Under the pieces are notes generated by a model. It was not told the origin of the DNA. It worked only from the letters and a program-made list of their open reading frames with translations, and searched no databases. From Aquimarina sp. Aq78 (GTDB lineage: Bacteria; Bacteroidota; Bacteroidia; Flavobacteriales; Flavobacteriaceae): DNA of 64,000 nucleotides. Position 1 is the first letter of the stretch, and every line of letters starts with the position of its first letter. Below, one piece after another: positions 9,062 to 18,095 of this stretch. The translations under genes and the position numbers were made by a program. The stretch covers positions 546,986 through 610,985 of the forward strand of contig NZ_OMKA01000029.1 in assembly GCF_900299525.1 (NCBI RefSeq), written 5' to 3'.

Positions 9062-9230
9062 TTTTGAATACATTGCTACGCAGCTTTTCAAAATAGAGTT
9101 TCACTGATAAAAACATAATCTTGGATGCAATACACCTGTTAAAGATACGTTAACAATTTAGTAATCTTATACCTACAATATAAGTATACATATAGTTATA
9201 ATTTTACTGTAAAACTAAATCCCCATAGCT

Positions 9231-10499
9231 ATGAAATTGAAGAGTATCCCCATAATTCTTTTTTGTTCCCTTTCCTTTTTATCATTCTCGCAAGCAGAAA
9301 TTAATGACAATCAAATGCAATGGATTAAAGGATGGACAAATTTTGAGCCTAATCAAAGAGAGTACCCAGAACCAGATGAAGTACTTCCTAATATTATTGA
9401 TAGTAACTATTATTTAAAAAATGATGTAACTTACCTAATGTCGGGAAATGTTTATGTAATTAATAATGCCACTTTAACGATACAAGAAGGAACCATAATC
9501 AGATGCGATGTCGAAAATGCTGCAAGTTTAGTAATAACCAAAGGTTCTAAATTAATTGCAAGAGGCACAAAAGGGTTTCCAATTGTATTTACATCAAATA
9601 AGGCCCAAAAATCCAGAAAAGCCGGAGATTGGGGTGGTATTATAATTGCCGGATCCGGCACAATTAATTCTCCTGCTGTATCTAAAATGATAGAAGGAAA
9701 TTTTCTACCTCAATATTCTTCATATGGAGGAACACAGGAAAATGAATTAACAACTATGATGTCTTATGTTCGAATTGAATATGCAGGGAAAAAAATTAAT
9801 CAATCCAAGGAGCTAAATGGATTATCACTTTATGCTTTAGGAAATGGTTCCATCATAAACAACGTCATGATTAGTTACTCGGCTGATGATTCCTTCGAAT
9901 GCTTTGGAGGTAATGTGAACATGTCTAACCTAATCTCTTATAAAGCAAAAGATGATGATTATGATTTTACACTAGGGTATAGTGGAGAATTAAACAATAT
10001 TCTTGCAATTAGACATCCTTATATTAGTGATATTAGTGGTTCTTATGTTATCGAAGCAGATGGATATGATAAAAAAGAAGGCTTTATCAATCTAGAATCA
10101 TTATCAAACATACACATCAAAAATGCAACTTTAGTAAACTTGTCTGATCAAAGCAATTATCAGCATACTACAGCTGCAATTTCATCTAAGAATTTAGCTA
10201 AACTGAACCTTACCGACATGCGTATATCTGGTTTTGCTAATGTTGTAAAATTTGATAAGACATACAAATCCTATTCAGATCTTCAAAAGTATTTCTCATT
10301 AGAAAATAGCGTTTTCAATGTGCATAGTAAATCAGTTCTAACACAATATGACTCTGCTATAAATACTGATCAATTACTTAAATATAATATGTATACCAAT
10401 CATTTTAAAAGTGCTGCCGATTTGTTTACTGATCCTTTTGATGAAAAAAAACCAATATTTACATTAAAGGATTCGGAAAATTATACTGTAATGCAGTAA
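9231..10499 (+). CDS. Secreted right-handed beta-helix-like protein, copy 1 of a duplicated cassette
   Basis: A 422-residue exported protein with a signal peptide ending FLSFSQA. After an N-terminal segment (WIKGWTNFEPN), the chain has the regular short-strand pattern of a parallel beta-helix: YVINNATLTIQEGTIIRC, SLVITKGSKLIARG, PIVFTSNKA and GDWGGIIIAGSG (132-143). The last is a hallmark of a Bacteroidota beta-helix family. No T9SS sorting domain or catalytic residues could be recognised; it ends NYTVMQ. Its closest relative in the window is the protein at 11468-12727, alike along the whole length. It is followed after 33 bp by a small secreted protein whose paralog follows copy 2, so the pair probably works together. 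Function is unknown. Confidence 0.85.
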   Translation: MKLKSIPIILFCSLSFLSFSQAEINDNQMQWIKGWTNFEPNQREYPEPDEVLPNIIDSNYYLKNDVTYLMSGNVYVINNATLTIQEGTIIRCDVENAASLVITKGSKLIARGTKGFPIVFTSNKAQKSRKAGDWGGIIIAGSGTINSPAVSKMIEGNFLPQYSSYGGTQENELTTMMSYVRIEYAGKKINQSKELNGLSLYALGNGSIINNVMISYSADDSFECFGGNVNMSNLISYKAKDDDYDFTLGYSGELNNILAIRHPYISDISGSYVIEADGYDKKEGFINLESLSNIHIKNATLVNLSDQSNYQHTTAAISSKNLAKLNLTDMRISGFANVVKFDKTYKSYSDLQKYFSLENSVFNVHSKSVLTQYDSAINTDQLLKYNMYTNHFKSAADLFTDPFDEKKPIFTLKDSENYTVMQ

Positions 10500-10532
10500 A
10501 TTTGAATATATGCACTTAAAATCATCACAATA

Positions 10533-10970
10533 ATGAAATTATTCAGTATCGCTTTCTTTGTCTTTTTTATCATGAACCTTAATTATGCTCAAACAAGAAA
10601 GAATGTTTTTTTTGAGCAAAAGGCACTAACCAAAAAATTCCATACTATAGATGAATTAGAAGACCTAAAAAAGGGTGAACTTGTTAAATTGTATACAGAT
10701 CGTATTAATGAGATAATAACCGTTCTCCCCTATTTAGCTCTTACTAATGAAGCTGGTATTAAATTGTCTGATATTGGTATTAAAGAAAGCTCAGATCACT
10801 TAAAGTCACTTAATAAGCACCATACGATGACTACAGACATGATCGAAAGTAATGAAGGCTTAATTTCAGAATTTATCCCTTATGCAGATACAGAAAAGAT
10901 TATTTGGGGTATTTTATATTTTGAAGAAGTAATTAAAAAAGTTAGAATAGGTGCTAATGGAAATTTTTAA
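10533..10970 (+). CDS. Small secreted protein of unknown function, partner of the beta-helix protein (copy 1)
   Basis: A 145-residue protein with a signal peptide ending NLNYAQ. The mature part is helical and charged: KFHTIDELEDLKKGELVKLYTDRINEIITVLPYLALT, then SDIGIKE, and it ends PYADTEKIIWGILYFEEVI and RIGANGNF. I do not recognise a named domain. The same blocks, including the C-terminal RIGxNGNF, occur in the protein at 12794-13234, and both genes follow a beta-helix gene by fewer than 70 bp. The strict conservation of the C-terminus suggests it is functional. Likely periplasmic or extracellular; the partnership is inferred from duplication of the pair. Confidence 0.85.
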   Translation: MKLFSIAFFVFFIMNLNYAQTRKNVFFEQKALTKKFHTIDELEDLKKGELVKLYTDRINEIITVLPYLALTNEAGIKLSDIGIKESSDHLKSLNKHHTMTTDMIESNEGLISEFIPYADTEKIIWGILYFEEVIKKVRIGANGNF

Positions 10971-11467
10971 CCAAGTATATTAGTACATATTCCTATCCAT
11001 ATAATTAAATCGACTTGTTATTAACTAATAAGTCGATTTTTTTTACAAATAAACAGGTTTTCAAAACACTTTTTCACTTACAAATCACACATATCACATG
11101 TAATATGTCGTCATTTTCCGTTCTTAAATATCACATTCTAAGGAAAAACAGCGTACAAATAGCTCCCTAAAATAGGGGGAAACGCCCCTATTTTAACAAA
11201 AAAATGAATTTACCAAACAAAATTGTTTAATATTTACAAAAATCCAGTAAACATTCGTTAATTTTTTGATTATCAGCATGATAGAAAAATAGTTATGTAG
11301 GAATTTTACTCATAATATTTTACTAATTTAAGTTAAAATAACGACCAACGTACAAAGTCTACGGTAAACACGTAACCAATTTTGTTAAAACTCTTCTATC
11401 TTAGTAGTCCCAAAATCGGAGGAAAGAAATTTCTTCCAAAAAAAGTTTAACCCCAAAATAAACTATT
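10971..11467. other. 497-bp intergenic region between the two cassette copies
   Basis: It holds the terminator at 11007-11045, then AT-rich sequence with no credible open frame. The stretch before the second cassette contains TACGGTAAACACGTAA (near 11363) and a GGAAAGAAATTTCTTCC near-palindrome (11421-11437), probably in the 5' leader. A promoter could not be placed with confidence. Confidence 0.6.
11007..11045 (+). terminator. Intrinsic terminator after cassette copy 1
   Basis: AAATCGACTT (11007-11016) pairs perfectly with AAGTCGATTT (11030-11039), followed by a run of T. It ends the first beta-helix/small-protein transcript. Confidence 0.85.
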
Positions 11468-12727
11468 ATGAAAAAAAGATGTTCTCTATTAACAGCTTTT
11501 ATCCTACTATTAACTTCTAATCTAGCTATTGCACAAGATTTTAATGAAAATAATGACAGATGGACCAAAGGATGGACAAACTTTACACCAAATAAAACTG
11601 ACTATCCAGAAGCTGATGAGAAACTACCTAATATTATAATGGATCACACTTATTTAAGAAATGATATTGTTTATTCAATGTCTGGTGATGTATATGTAAC
11701 GAATGGTGCATCTTTAACTATTCAAGAAGGAACAATTATACGATGTGATCATGAAAACCCTGCAAATCTTATTATTTCTAAAGGTTCAAAGTTAATTGCA
11801 GCAGGATCCAAAGCTTATCCTATTGTTTTTACCTCTAGCAAAGCTTCTAAATCCCGAAATAGTGGTGATTGGGGAGGTATAATTATTGCTGGATCAGGAA
11901 AAGTGAATACTGTTTCGGGTAACGGTATACTTGAAGGAGATTTCAACCCTCAGTATTCTGTTTATGGCGGAAATAACATAAATGAAGAAACAACAATACT
12001 AAGATATGTGAGAATCGAATTTTCTGGAAACAAAGAATCTAATGGATTATCTCTATATGGCTTAGGAACTTCTTCTATCGTAAAAGATATTATGGTAAGT
12101 TATTCTGGTCAGGATTCTTATAATATCCACGGAGGAAAAAATAATATTCAAAATCTGGTTTCGCTTAAGGCACAAGATGATGATTACCAAATTTCTGAAG
12201 GTTTTAGAGGAACAATTAAGAATGTTCTTGCTATAAGACACCCATACATTAACAGTCCACAGGGGTCATATGCTATCGAAATAGATGGATACAATAAAGA
12301 ACTTGGATACATTAAACCAGATGCTATAACAGATGTTACTATTGCAAATGCAACTCTTGTTAATCTGTCTGACAAAACCAATTACCAACATACAACTGCA
12401 GCTATTTCTACATCTAATTCGGCAATAACATATATACATAATTCTAAAATATCTGGTTTCTCTGATGTTGTTAAGTTTGATAAATCATATACATCTTTAG
12501 CCGTTATACAAAAAGCATTTATGATGGATAATAGTTTTTTCAATATTCATGGTAAAGGTATAACCACTAGCAATGCGACAATTAACGGAGCCCTGGATAT
12601 TCTAAAATACAATAGATTTACCGAAAGCTTTGTCGGTGTAAATGATTTGTTTAGTGATCCAAAAAGCTCTATTGTTCCTAAATTTCAATTAAAAAAATCA
12701 TTAAACAATTATATGGTGATGCAATAA
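11468..12727 (+). CDS. Secreted right-handed beta-helix-like protein, copy 2 of the cassette
   Basis: A 419-residue paralog of the protein at 9231-10499, with a signal peptide ending NLAIAQ. Shared blocks include KGWTNFxPN, LPNII, SLTIQEGTIIRCD, GSKLIAAGSKAYPIVFTSS, SGDWGGIIIAGSG, RHPYI, NYQHTTAAIS and the C-terminal NYMVMQ. Similarity runs over the full length, so the whole gene was duplicated, and differences are spread evenly, so the copies have diverged for some time. It lacks a recognisable T9SS tail or active site. The small-protein paralog follows after 66 bp. Expected to be periplasmic or surface exposed; function unknown. Confidence 0.85.
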   Translation: MKKRCSLLTAFILLLTSNLAIAQDFNENNDRWTKGWTNFTPNKTDYPEADEKLPNIIMDHTYLRNDIVYSMSGDVYVTNGASLTIQEGTIIRCDHENPANLIISKGSKLIAAGSKAYPIVFTSSKASKSRNSGDWGGIIIAGSGKVNTVSGNGILEGDFNPQYSVYGGNNINEETTILRYVRIEFSGNKESNGLSLYGLGTSSIVKDIMVSYSGQDSYNIHGGKNNIQNLVSLKAQDDDYQISEGFRGTIKNVLAIRHPYINSPQGSYAIEIDGYNKELGYIKPDAITDVTIANATLVNLSDKTNYQHTTAAISTSNSAITYIHNSKISGFSDVVKFDKSYTSLAVIQKAFMMDNSFFNIHGKGITTSNATINGALDILKYNRFTESFVGVNDLFSDPKSSIVPKFQLKKSLNNYMVMQ

Positions 12728-12793
12728 TAAAATAGCTTGCTCTTGATTTTACTATACGAGATCAATCCAAATCAAATGTATATTACAAACACT

Positions 12794-13234
12794 ATGTCAA
12801 AAATATTAACAAGCTTAATCTTCTTTCTTGCAGCAAGTACAATTCTTGCACAACAAGCAAATGAAGCCATATTCTTTACACAAAGGAGTCAGACTAATAA
12901 ATTTCACACTATTAGTGACCTACAAGCCTTAAAGAAAGGGCAACTCGTAAAGTTATATCAAGATCGGGTCGAGGAAATCATAACCATACTCCCATTTCTA
13001 TCACTTACCAATGAACCTGGTGTAAGACTAAGTGATATTGGCATTAAGGAAGATTCCCGACACCTCAAAATCCTCAGAAATAACAAGGAGTCTACACGAA
13101 AAAACTTAGAAGTCACCAAAGAAACGATAGAAGAGTTGGTTCCGTATGCTGATACAGAAAAAATTATCTGGACAATTCTTTACTATGAAGAAGTCATTAA
13201 AAAAATGAGAATAGGAGTTAACGGAAATTTTTAA
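12794..13234 (+). CDS. Small secreted protein of unknown function, partner of the beta-helix protein (copy 2)
   Basis: 146 residues from the ATG at 12794, which gives a clean signal peptide (MSKILTSLIFFLAAST then ILAQ) and the same length as its paralog at 10533-10970. In-frame ATGs further upstream (12737, 12776) would add a non-signal extension, so I reject them. Shared blocks with copy 1 are NKFHTISDLQALKKGQLVKLY, TNEPGVRLSDIGIKE, PYADTEKIIWTILYYEEVIKK and RIGVNGNF. No domain is recognised. Gene order and the conserved pair suggest co-expression with the beta-helix protein and probably a physical partnership, which is inference. Confidence 0.85.
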   Translation: MSKILTSLIFFLAASTILAQQANEAIFFTQRSQTNKFHTISDLQALKKGQLVKLYQDRVEEIITILPFLSLTNEPGVRLSDIGIKEDSRHLKILRNNKESTRKNLEVTKETIEELVPYADTEKIIWTILYYEEVIKKMRIGVNGNF

Positions 13235-13281
13235 AAAATTAAATTAGTAATGTGTTTAAATTATCATATTTACTTAGGGTT

Positions 13282-13312
13282 AGAAGCGACAGTTGTCGCT
13301 TCTATTTTTTTT
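13282..13312 (+). terminator. Intrinsic terminator after cassette copy 2
   Basis: AGAAGCGACA (13282-13291) and TGTCGCTTCT (13294-13303) form a perfect 10-bp stem, followed by a run of T. Confidence 0.9.
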
Positions 13313-13354
13313 ATTTAATTGTAAGATTATCGGATTTATAACTACTAAGATTTT

Positions 13355-13993
13355 ATGACATTATCTGTACTATATCTCTTATTAGGAACCGTTACGGCAG
13401 TAATAGGTGCACTTCCTCTTGGAGCTGTTAATCTGGCTGTTATTCATACCTCTGTAAAAGAGAATATTAAAAACGCATCCTACATAGCATTAGCTGCAGG
13501 GATTGGTGAAGTTTTACTAGCCCTTTTTGCGTTGCATTGCAGTATGGAATTATCCGATTTTTTTCAAGAAAATCAATGGATACAAATCGTGTTCATTATA
13601 CTCTTCTTCTCTATTGGAATGTATTTCTTACTTTTCAAGAAGAAAATAAATACTAAACATAAATCCAACAAATTAAAACTATCCAATTCTAAATTCCTTA
13701 CCGGCTTTTCTTTAGCAGTATTAAATCCTCCAGTAATTATTTACTGGGTTTTAGCCATTTCACTGGTGAACAAATATATTTTTAAACTCACAGTTCAAAA
13801 TCCGCTCACCTCTCTTTTTCTTTTCTTTCTGGGAATCTACTTAGGAAAAATAGGAACATTATATTTTTATAGTCTATGGGGAAATAAAATCGCACAACAA
13901 CCAGGGGATTCAAAAGCTAAGCTTTCTAGGATTATAGGTATAGTCTTGGTAGTTATTTCTATTTTCCAAGGTATCAATTTTTTGGCTGAATAA
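13355..13993 (+). CDS. LysE family amino-acid exporter
   Basis: A 212-residue inner-membrane protein with about six hydrophobic segments. The N-terminal GALPLGAVNLAVIHTSVKEN matches the LysE/RhtB PxGP-like region, followed by AAGIGEVLLALFALH and a lysine-rich middle loop. The second half has GFSLAVLNPPVIIYWVLAIS, as in the family. Such proteins export amino acids or related small molecules. The next gene, about 100 bp downstream on the same strand, encodes a PLP-dependent amino-acid decarboxylase, so the pair may deal with one substrate or product. Substrate is not predictable from sequence. Confidence 0.87.
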   Translation: MTLSVLYLLLGTVTAVIGALPLGAVNLAVIHTSVKENIKNASYIALAAGIGEVLLALFALHCSMELSDFFQENQWIQIVFIILFFSIGMYFLLFKKKINTKHKSNKLKLSNSKFLTGFSLAVLNPPVIIYWVLAISLVNKYIFKLTVQNPLTSLFLFFLGIYLGKIGTLYFYSLWGNKIAQQPGDSKAKLSRIIGIVLVVISIFQGINFLAE

Positions 13994-14061
13994 AGACGTA
14001 ACCTATAGCAAAATACCATTTTTTGATCCATTTGTACAAGTAATTATCCATTAAGTGTTTT

Positions 14062-14069
14062 TATATTTG
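14062..14069 (+). promoter_or_regulatory. Putative -7 element TATATTTG before the decarboxylase gene
   Basis: TATATTTG matches TAnnTTTG and lies 28 bp before the GTG start. No TTG at standard distance was found. If real, the decarboxylase is transcribed independently of the LysE gene. Confidence 0.4.
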
Positions 14070-14097
14070 TTCGCAATTCTGATAAAATTATATTGCT

Positions 14098-15558
14098 GTG
14101 AAAAAAGACGATTTCAACTCTAAATTAATGTTGCCAAAAGAAGAAATGCAACGTTATGGGTATAAGATTATAGATCATATTGTAGATCATTTTGAGACTC
14201 AGAACTCAAAAAAACCTGTAACCATTGCTTCAAGAGAAGAGATGGACTCATTACTAACAGAAGATCTACCTGATCACCCCACTCCTGCAGATGAAATTCT
14301 GGATTTTGTAATGGATCAAGTCATTCCAAACAGTAGTATTGTATCTCACCCAAAATCATACTCTTTTGTACCTGGGCCAAGTAACTATATAAGTGCAATG
14401 GCTGATACTATTGCAACTGGTTTTAATATATTCTCTGGTGGTTGGGCAGCATCTCCAGCAGCAGCAGAATTAGAAATAGTAGTTATGAATTGGTTGCTTA
14501 AGATTTTTGGATTTCCAACAAAAAAGGGTGGAGGAATATTTACAAGTGGCGGTTCGATGGCAAATCTTACTGCATTGGTAACAGCCAGAAGGATAAAATG
14601 TGGGCAAGATTTTTCTAAAGCTATAATCTACTTATCAGATCAAGCTCACTCTTCAAATATAAAAGCAATCAAAGTAATTGGCTTTAAAAAAGAGCAGATC
14701 AGACTTATCCCTACTGATCTAGAATTTAAAGTTTCTTTAAACAAATTAAAAAATGTGATTGCCAAAGATCGTCTTGAAGGATATCAACCATTTTGCATAA
14801 TTGCTTCTGCAGGTACTACCAATACAGGAACTGTAGATCCTATGGATGAAATTGCAAATATCTGTGAGGAAGAAAATTTATGGATGCATGTCGATGGAGC
14901 TTATGGAGGTGCGGCAATTTTAGCTGATAAAGGAAAAAAACTTTTAAAAGGTATCGAAAGAGCAGACTCATTAACTGTAGATCCACACAAGTGGTTTTTT
15001 CAACCTTATGAGATGGGTTGTTTATTGGTTAAAGATCATAACTGGTTAAGCGGTACATTTAGTGAGAAACCAGAATACTTAAGAGATATAGAAGGTAATG
15101 AGTCTGAAATTAATTTTTATGACCACGGTATTCAGTTAACTCGACGTTTTCGTGCATTAAAATTTTATATGTCATTGAAGACATTTGGCCTCGAATCTTT
15201 TAGAAAAGCCATACAATACAACATAGACCTTGCAGAACAGACCGAAGATATCTTACGAAAAAGCACATATTGGGAAATTACATCACCGGCGACATTAGCC
15301 ATAATTAACTTTAGATATCATCCTATTGGTCATCAGCTTTCTGAAGAAGAATTAGATCGTATCAATCAGAATATTTCTAAAAAAATAGTCGATTCCAGAG
15401 AGGCAATACTGGTAACTACAGTTTTACAAGGTCAGATCGTACTTAGAATGTGCCTTATAAACCCAAGAACAACTATTGATGATATTCAAAGTACGTTACA
15501 ACAATGTGAAATCTACGGAAAAGAAGAATTGGCTATAATTGCAAAAAAAACATGCTAG
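14098..15558 (+). CDS. PLP-dependent group II amino-acid decarboxylase
   Basis: A 486-residue enzyme of the aromatic-amino-acid/glutamate/histidine decarboxylase superfamily (fold type I). Visible motifs are SHPKSYSFVPGPSN, GGWAASPAAAELE, FTSGGSMANLTAL (phosphate loop), HVDGAYGG (Asp for the pyridine nitrogen) and VDPHKWFFQPYE with the PLP-binding lysine at about residue 298. It starts with GTG; there is no in-frame ATG that keeps the N-terminal helix. The product would be an amine from an aromatic or similar amino acid, but the substrate is not assignable. It follows a LysE-type exporter. Its stop codon overlaps the last codons of the convergent DUF2797 gene by 4 bp. Confidence 0.92.
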   Translation: MKKDDFNSKLMLPKEEMQRYGYKIIDHIVDHFETQNSKKPVTIASREEMDSLLTEDLPDHPTPADEILDFVMDQVIPNSSIVSHPKSYSFVPGPSNYISAMADTIATGFNIFSGGWAASPAAAELEIVVMNWLLKIFGFPTKKGGGIFTSGGSMANLTALVTARRIKCGQDFSKAIIYLSDQAHSSNIKAIKVIGFKKEQIRLIPTDLEFKVSLNKLKNVIAKDRLEGYQPFCIIASAGTTNTGTVDPMDEIANICEEENLWMHVDGAYGGAAILADKGKKLLKGIERADSLTVDPHKWFFQPYEMGCLLVKDHNWLSGTFSEKPEYLRDIEGNESEINFYDHGIQLTRRFRALKFYMSLKTFGLESFRKAIQYNIDLAEQTEDILRKSTYWEITSPATLAIINFRYHPIGHQLSEEELDRINQNISKKIVDSREAILVTTVLQGQIVLRMCLINPRTTIDDIQSTLQQCEIYGKEELAIIAKKTC

Positions 15559-16349
15559 GTTATTGTTAAACTAACCACATATCCTTCGTTATTTCTCACA
15601 TTAAAGACTGTATTATCTTCAAAAATAAGATATTGCCCTTTAATTCCTTTTAGCACACCAGAATATTCTGGTGTTTTCGTTAGGTTGAGGCTTTTTAATG
15701 CATTGGGATATTGAAGCACAGGAAAATGAAGTTGAGTTTCTTTTCCATTTTCAATAAAATACTCTTTTACCTCATCAGGGATAAAATCCTTTAGTTTCTC
15801 TTTAAAAGAGATCAGGTCTTCGTCTGTTATTTCATTCTTAAGCATGGTACGCCAATTTGTTTTATCAGCAACCTTTTCTTTTAAGGCCACCTCGGTAATA
15901 CCTGCCAAATACCGATTAGGAACCTCTACAATTTCTATAGCCTCATGTGCTCCCTGATCTATCCACCTTGTAGGTACCTGGGATTTTCTGGTTACCCCCA
16001 CCTTAACATTACTAGAATTAGCCAGATACACAATATGTGGTTGAAGCTGTGCCTTTTTCTCAAATTCTAAATCTCTATCTTCAATATCTAAATGTGCAGT
16101 ACTTAATTCTGGGCGCATTACCCAATCTCCAACTTGAGGTTGGTTATAAAAGTCATCATAACAATATCCTTGTCTAAATATTTTTTTATTTTCACCACAG
16201 GCAAGACATTGATACCCTACAAATTCTATTCGTATTTTTTTATCCAATAACTGATTCATATGGATAAAATCGGATTCGAAAACCAAATAATATTGAATAG
16301 GGTCATTAATTTCTGTTTGCATTTTTGTTAGTACTCCCTGATATTGCAT
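15555..16349 (-). CDS. DUF2797 domain protein
   Basis: A 264-residue protein. Near the N-terminus is a putative metal-binding Cys set (Cys48, Cys51 in CLAC, Cys63). The middle segment HIVYLANSSNVKVGVTRKSQ, followed by RWIDQGA, resembles the first strands of a GIY-YIG nuclease-like fold, a recognised feature of this uncharacterised family. The C-terminal part is less structured. It is divergent from the GH3-like gene, an adjacency I recall from other flavobacteria. Cytosolic, since no signal peptide is present. Function is not established and I do not assign one. Confidence 0.85.
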   Translation of the reverse strand: MQYQGVLTKMQTEINDPIQYYLVFESDFIHMNQLLDKKIRIEFVGYQCLACGENKKIFRQGYCYDDFYNQPQVGDWVMRPELSTAHLDIEDRDLEFEKKAQLQPHIVYLANSSNVKVGVTRKSQVPTRWIDQGAHEAIEIVEVPNRYLAGITEVALKEKVADKTNWRTMLKNEITDEDLISFKEKLKDFIPDEVKEYFIENGKETQLHFPVLQYPNALKSLNLTKTPEYSGVLKGIKGQYLIFEDNTVFNVRNNEGYVVSLTIT

Positions 16350-16466
16350 AAAATTTCGTTATATAATAATCTAATAAGAAGAATGTGATTATTTTTATTA
16401 TTTTAGTTTCTAATTGACAACAACAAAAATAATGTATTCCAATTTTATATCAGAATTGGTGTACTT

Positions 16467-16474
16467 TATTTTTG
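16467..16474 (+). promoter_or_regulatory. Putative -7 element TATTTTTG before the GH3-like gene
   Basis: Matches TAnnTTTG, 19 bp before the ATG at 16494. Just upstream CCAATT (16439-16444) and AATTGG (16454-16459) form a short inverted repeat overlapping the promoter region. Confidence 0.4.
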
Positions 16475-16493
16475 CCTAAATATACATTAAAAA

Positions 16494-18026
16494 ATGCCAA
16501 TCCCATTAGTTAATTCTATAGCCAGCTGGTTCTTAAAAAAGCGTTTTCATCAAATGGAGCTTTTTCTTAAGTATCCTAATGAGGTTCAGCTTGAGTTGCT
16601 GCATGTGCTATTAGAAACAGCTAAGAATACAGAATTTGGGAAAAGCTATGATTTTGCAACCATAAGCAATTATGAAACTTTTAAAGAACGTGTACCTATA
16701 CGATCTTATGAAGATTATGAATCGATAATCGAAAGAAGTCGTTTGGGAGAACACAATATTTTTTGGCCCACTCCTATCAAGTGGTTTGCAAAATCTAGCG
16801 GTACTACCAGTTCAAAAAGTAAATTTATCCCTGTTAGTGAAGAATCACTAGAAGATTGTCATTTTGCCGCTGGTAAAGATCTCTTATGCATGTATCTTAA
16901 TAATAATGAGGAATCAAAACTCTTTACCGGCAAAAGCCTTAGATTAGGAGGTAGTAAAGAATTATATAAAGAAAACGGAACTTCTTTTGGAGATTTATCC
17001 GCAATAATCATAGATAACATGCCCTTTTGGGCAGAGTTTAGCTCTACTCCTAGCAACGAAGTGTCATTAATGAGTGATTGGGAGTATAAAATGAAAGCTA
17101 TTGTTAATGAGACTATTCAGGAAAATGTAACTAGCTTAGCTGGTGTTCCTTCCTGGATGTTGGTTTTACTTAATCAAGTGTTAGAAATTACAGGAAATGA
17201 GAATATCTTCGAAATATGGAATAATCTCGAAGTGTATTTTCATGGTGGGGTAAGTTTTGAGCCATACAAAGATCAATACAGCAAAATTTTACCTAGAAAC
17301 TCTTTTAAATATTATGAAATATATAATGCTTCTGAAGGCTTCTTTGCTATACAGGATCATAATAATTCTTCTGAGTTATTATTAATGTTAGATTATGGGA
17401 TATTTTATGAATTCATACCCATGAATACATATGGTACCAAAACCGAAAAGGTGATCCCATTAAGCGAAGTAGAAGTTGGAAAAAATTATGCTATTATCAT
17501 TACGACTAATGCTGGATTATGGCGTTATAAAATTGGAGATACTATTCGCTTTACCTCTATAGATCCATATAGAATTAAGGTATCAGGAAGAACCAAACAT
17601 CACATTAATGTCTTTGGAGAAGAGCTTATTATCGAAAATGCAGAAGAAGCTCTTAGAAAGACAACCAAAACCACTAATAGTGAGATTGTAGATTACACCG
17701 TGGCTCCAATTTTCATGAAAGGACGAGAAAAAGGCGCACATGAGTGGATCATTGAATTTAAAAAACATCCTAAAGACATTAAAGAATTTATTCATATTCT
17801 AGACCAAAACCTGCAACAGGTAAATAGTGATTATGAAGCCAAAAGATACAACAATACAACTCTTAATATTCTTCATGTACGTATTGCAAGACAAAACCTA
17901 TTCTATGATTGGCTGAAAAAGAATGACAAACTGGGAGGGCAACATAAAATCCCAAGGTTATCCAATGAACGAACCTATATTGAAGAATTAATTGCATTAA
18001 ATAGTGTGGGTTCTTATTCTCCCTGA
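16494..18026 (+). CDS. GH3 auxin-responsive promoter family protein (acyl-adenylating enzyme)
   Basis: A 510-residue protein of the bacterial GH3 branch of the ANL (acyl-CoA synthetase-like) superfamily. It has the ATP-loop motif FAKSSGTTSSKSKFIP, EIYNASEGFFAIQ (the YxxxE adenylate motif region), LWRYKIGDTIRFTS and the hinge HHINVFGEELI. In plants GH3 enzymes join acyl acids to amino acids; in Bacteroidota the family is widespread but its substrate is not known, so only adenylate-forming ligase activity is inferred. The N-terminal 50 residues (KRFHQMELFLKYPNEVQ) match the family start. No signal peptide; cytosolic. Divergent from DUF2797. Confidence 0.9.
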   Translation: MPIPLVNSIASWFLKKRFHQMELFLKYPNEVQLELLHVLLETAKNTEFGKSYDFATISNYETFKERVPIRSYEDYESIIERSRLGEHNIFWPTPIKWFAKSSGTTSSKSKFIPVSEESLEDCHFAAGKDLLCMYLNNNEESKLFTGKSLRLGGSKELYKENGTSFGDLSAIIIDNMPFWAEFSSTPSNEVSLMSDWEYKMKAIVNETIQENVTSLAGVPSWMLVLLNQVLEITGNENIFEIWNNLEVYFHGGVSFEPYKDQYSKILPRNSFKYYEIYNASEGFFAIQDHNNSSELLLMLDYGIFYEFIPMNTYGTKTEKVIPLSEVEVGKNYAIIITTNAGLWRYKIGDTIRFTSIDPYRIKVSGRTKHHINVFGEELIIENAEEALRKTTKTTNSEIVDYTVAPIFMKGREKGAHEWIIEFKKHPKDIKEFIHILDQNLQQVNSDYEAKRYNNTTLNILHVRIARQNLFYDWLKKNDKLGGQHKIPRLSNERTYIEELIALNSVGSYSP

Positions 18027-18095
18027 TTAAGAAACAGTTAAGCCTATCTAAATCGGTCTTTTTTCCATAAAAACTTCAAATAAAAACATAAATAA

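Larger units (their letters stand above)
8434..9230. other. Gene-free 797-bp spacer holding repeat-like sequence
   Basis: I find no credible coding frame. The first 200 bp should hold the promoter of the metalloprotease gene on the minus strand, and the last 100 bp that of the beta-helix gene. The middle (about 8640-9110) is rich in inverted repeats, is less AT-rich than the flanks, and contains a REP-like core; these are listed separately. Confidence 0.6.

Noticed and set aside
8434-9230. Possible transposase remnant
   Set aside because: No frame with recognisable transposase residues; only short inverted repeats and a REP-like unit are visible.
9231-12727. T9SS sorting domain on the beta-helix proteins
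   Set aside because: The C-termini lack the PNP/KxxK-type motifs; both end in a short conserved VMQ tail instead.
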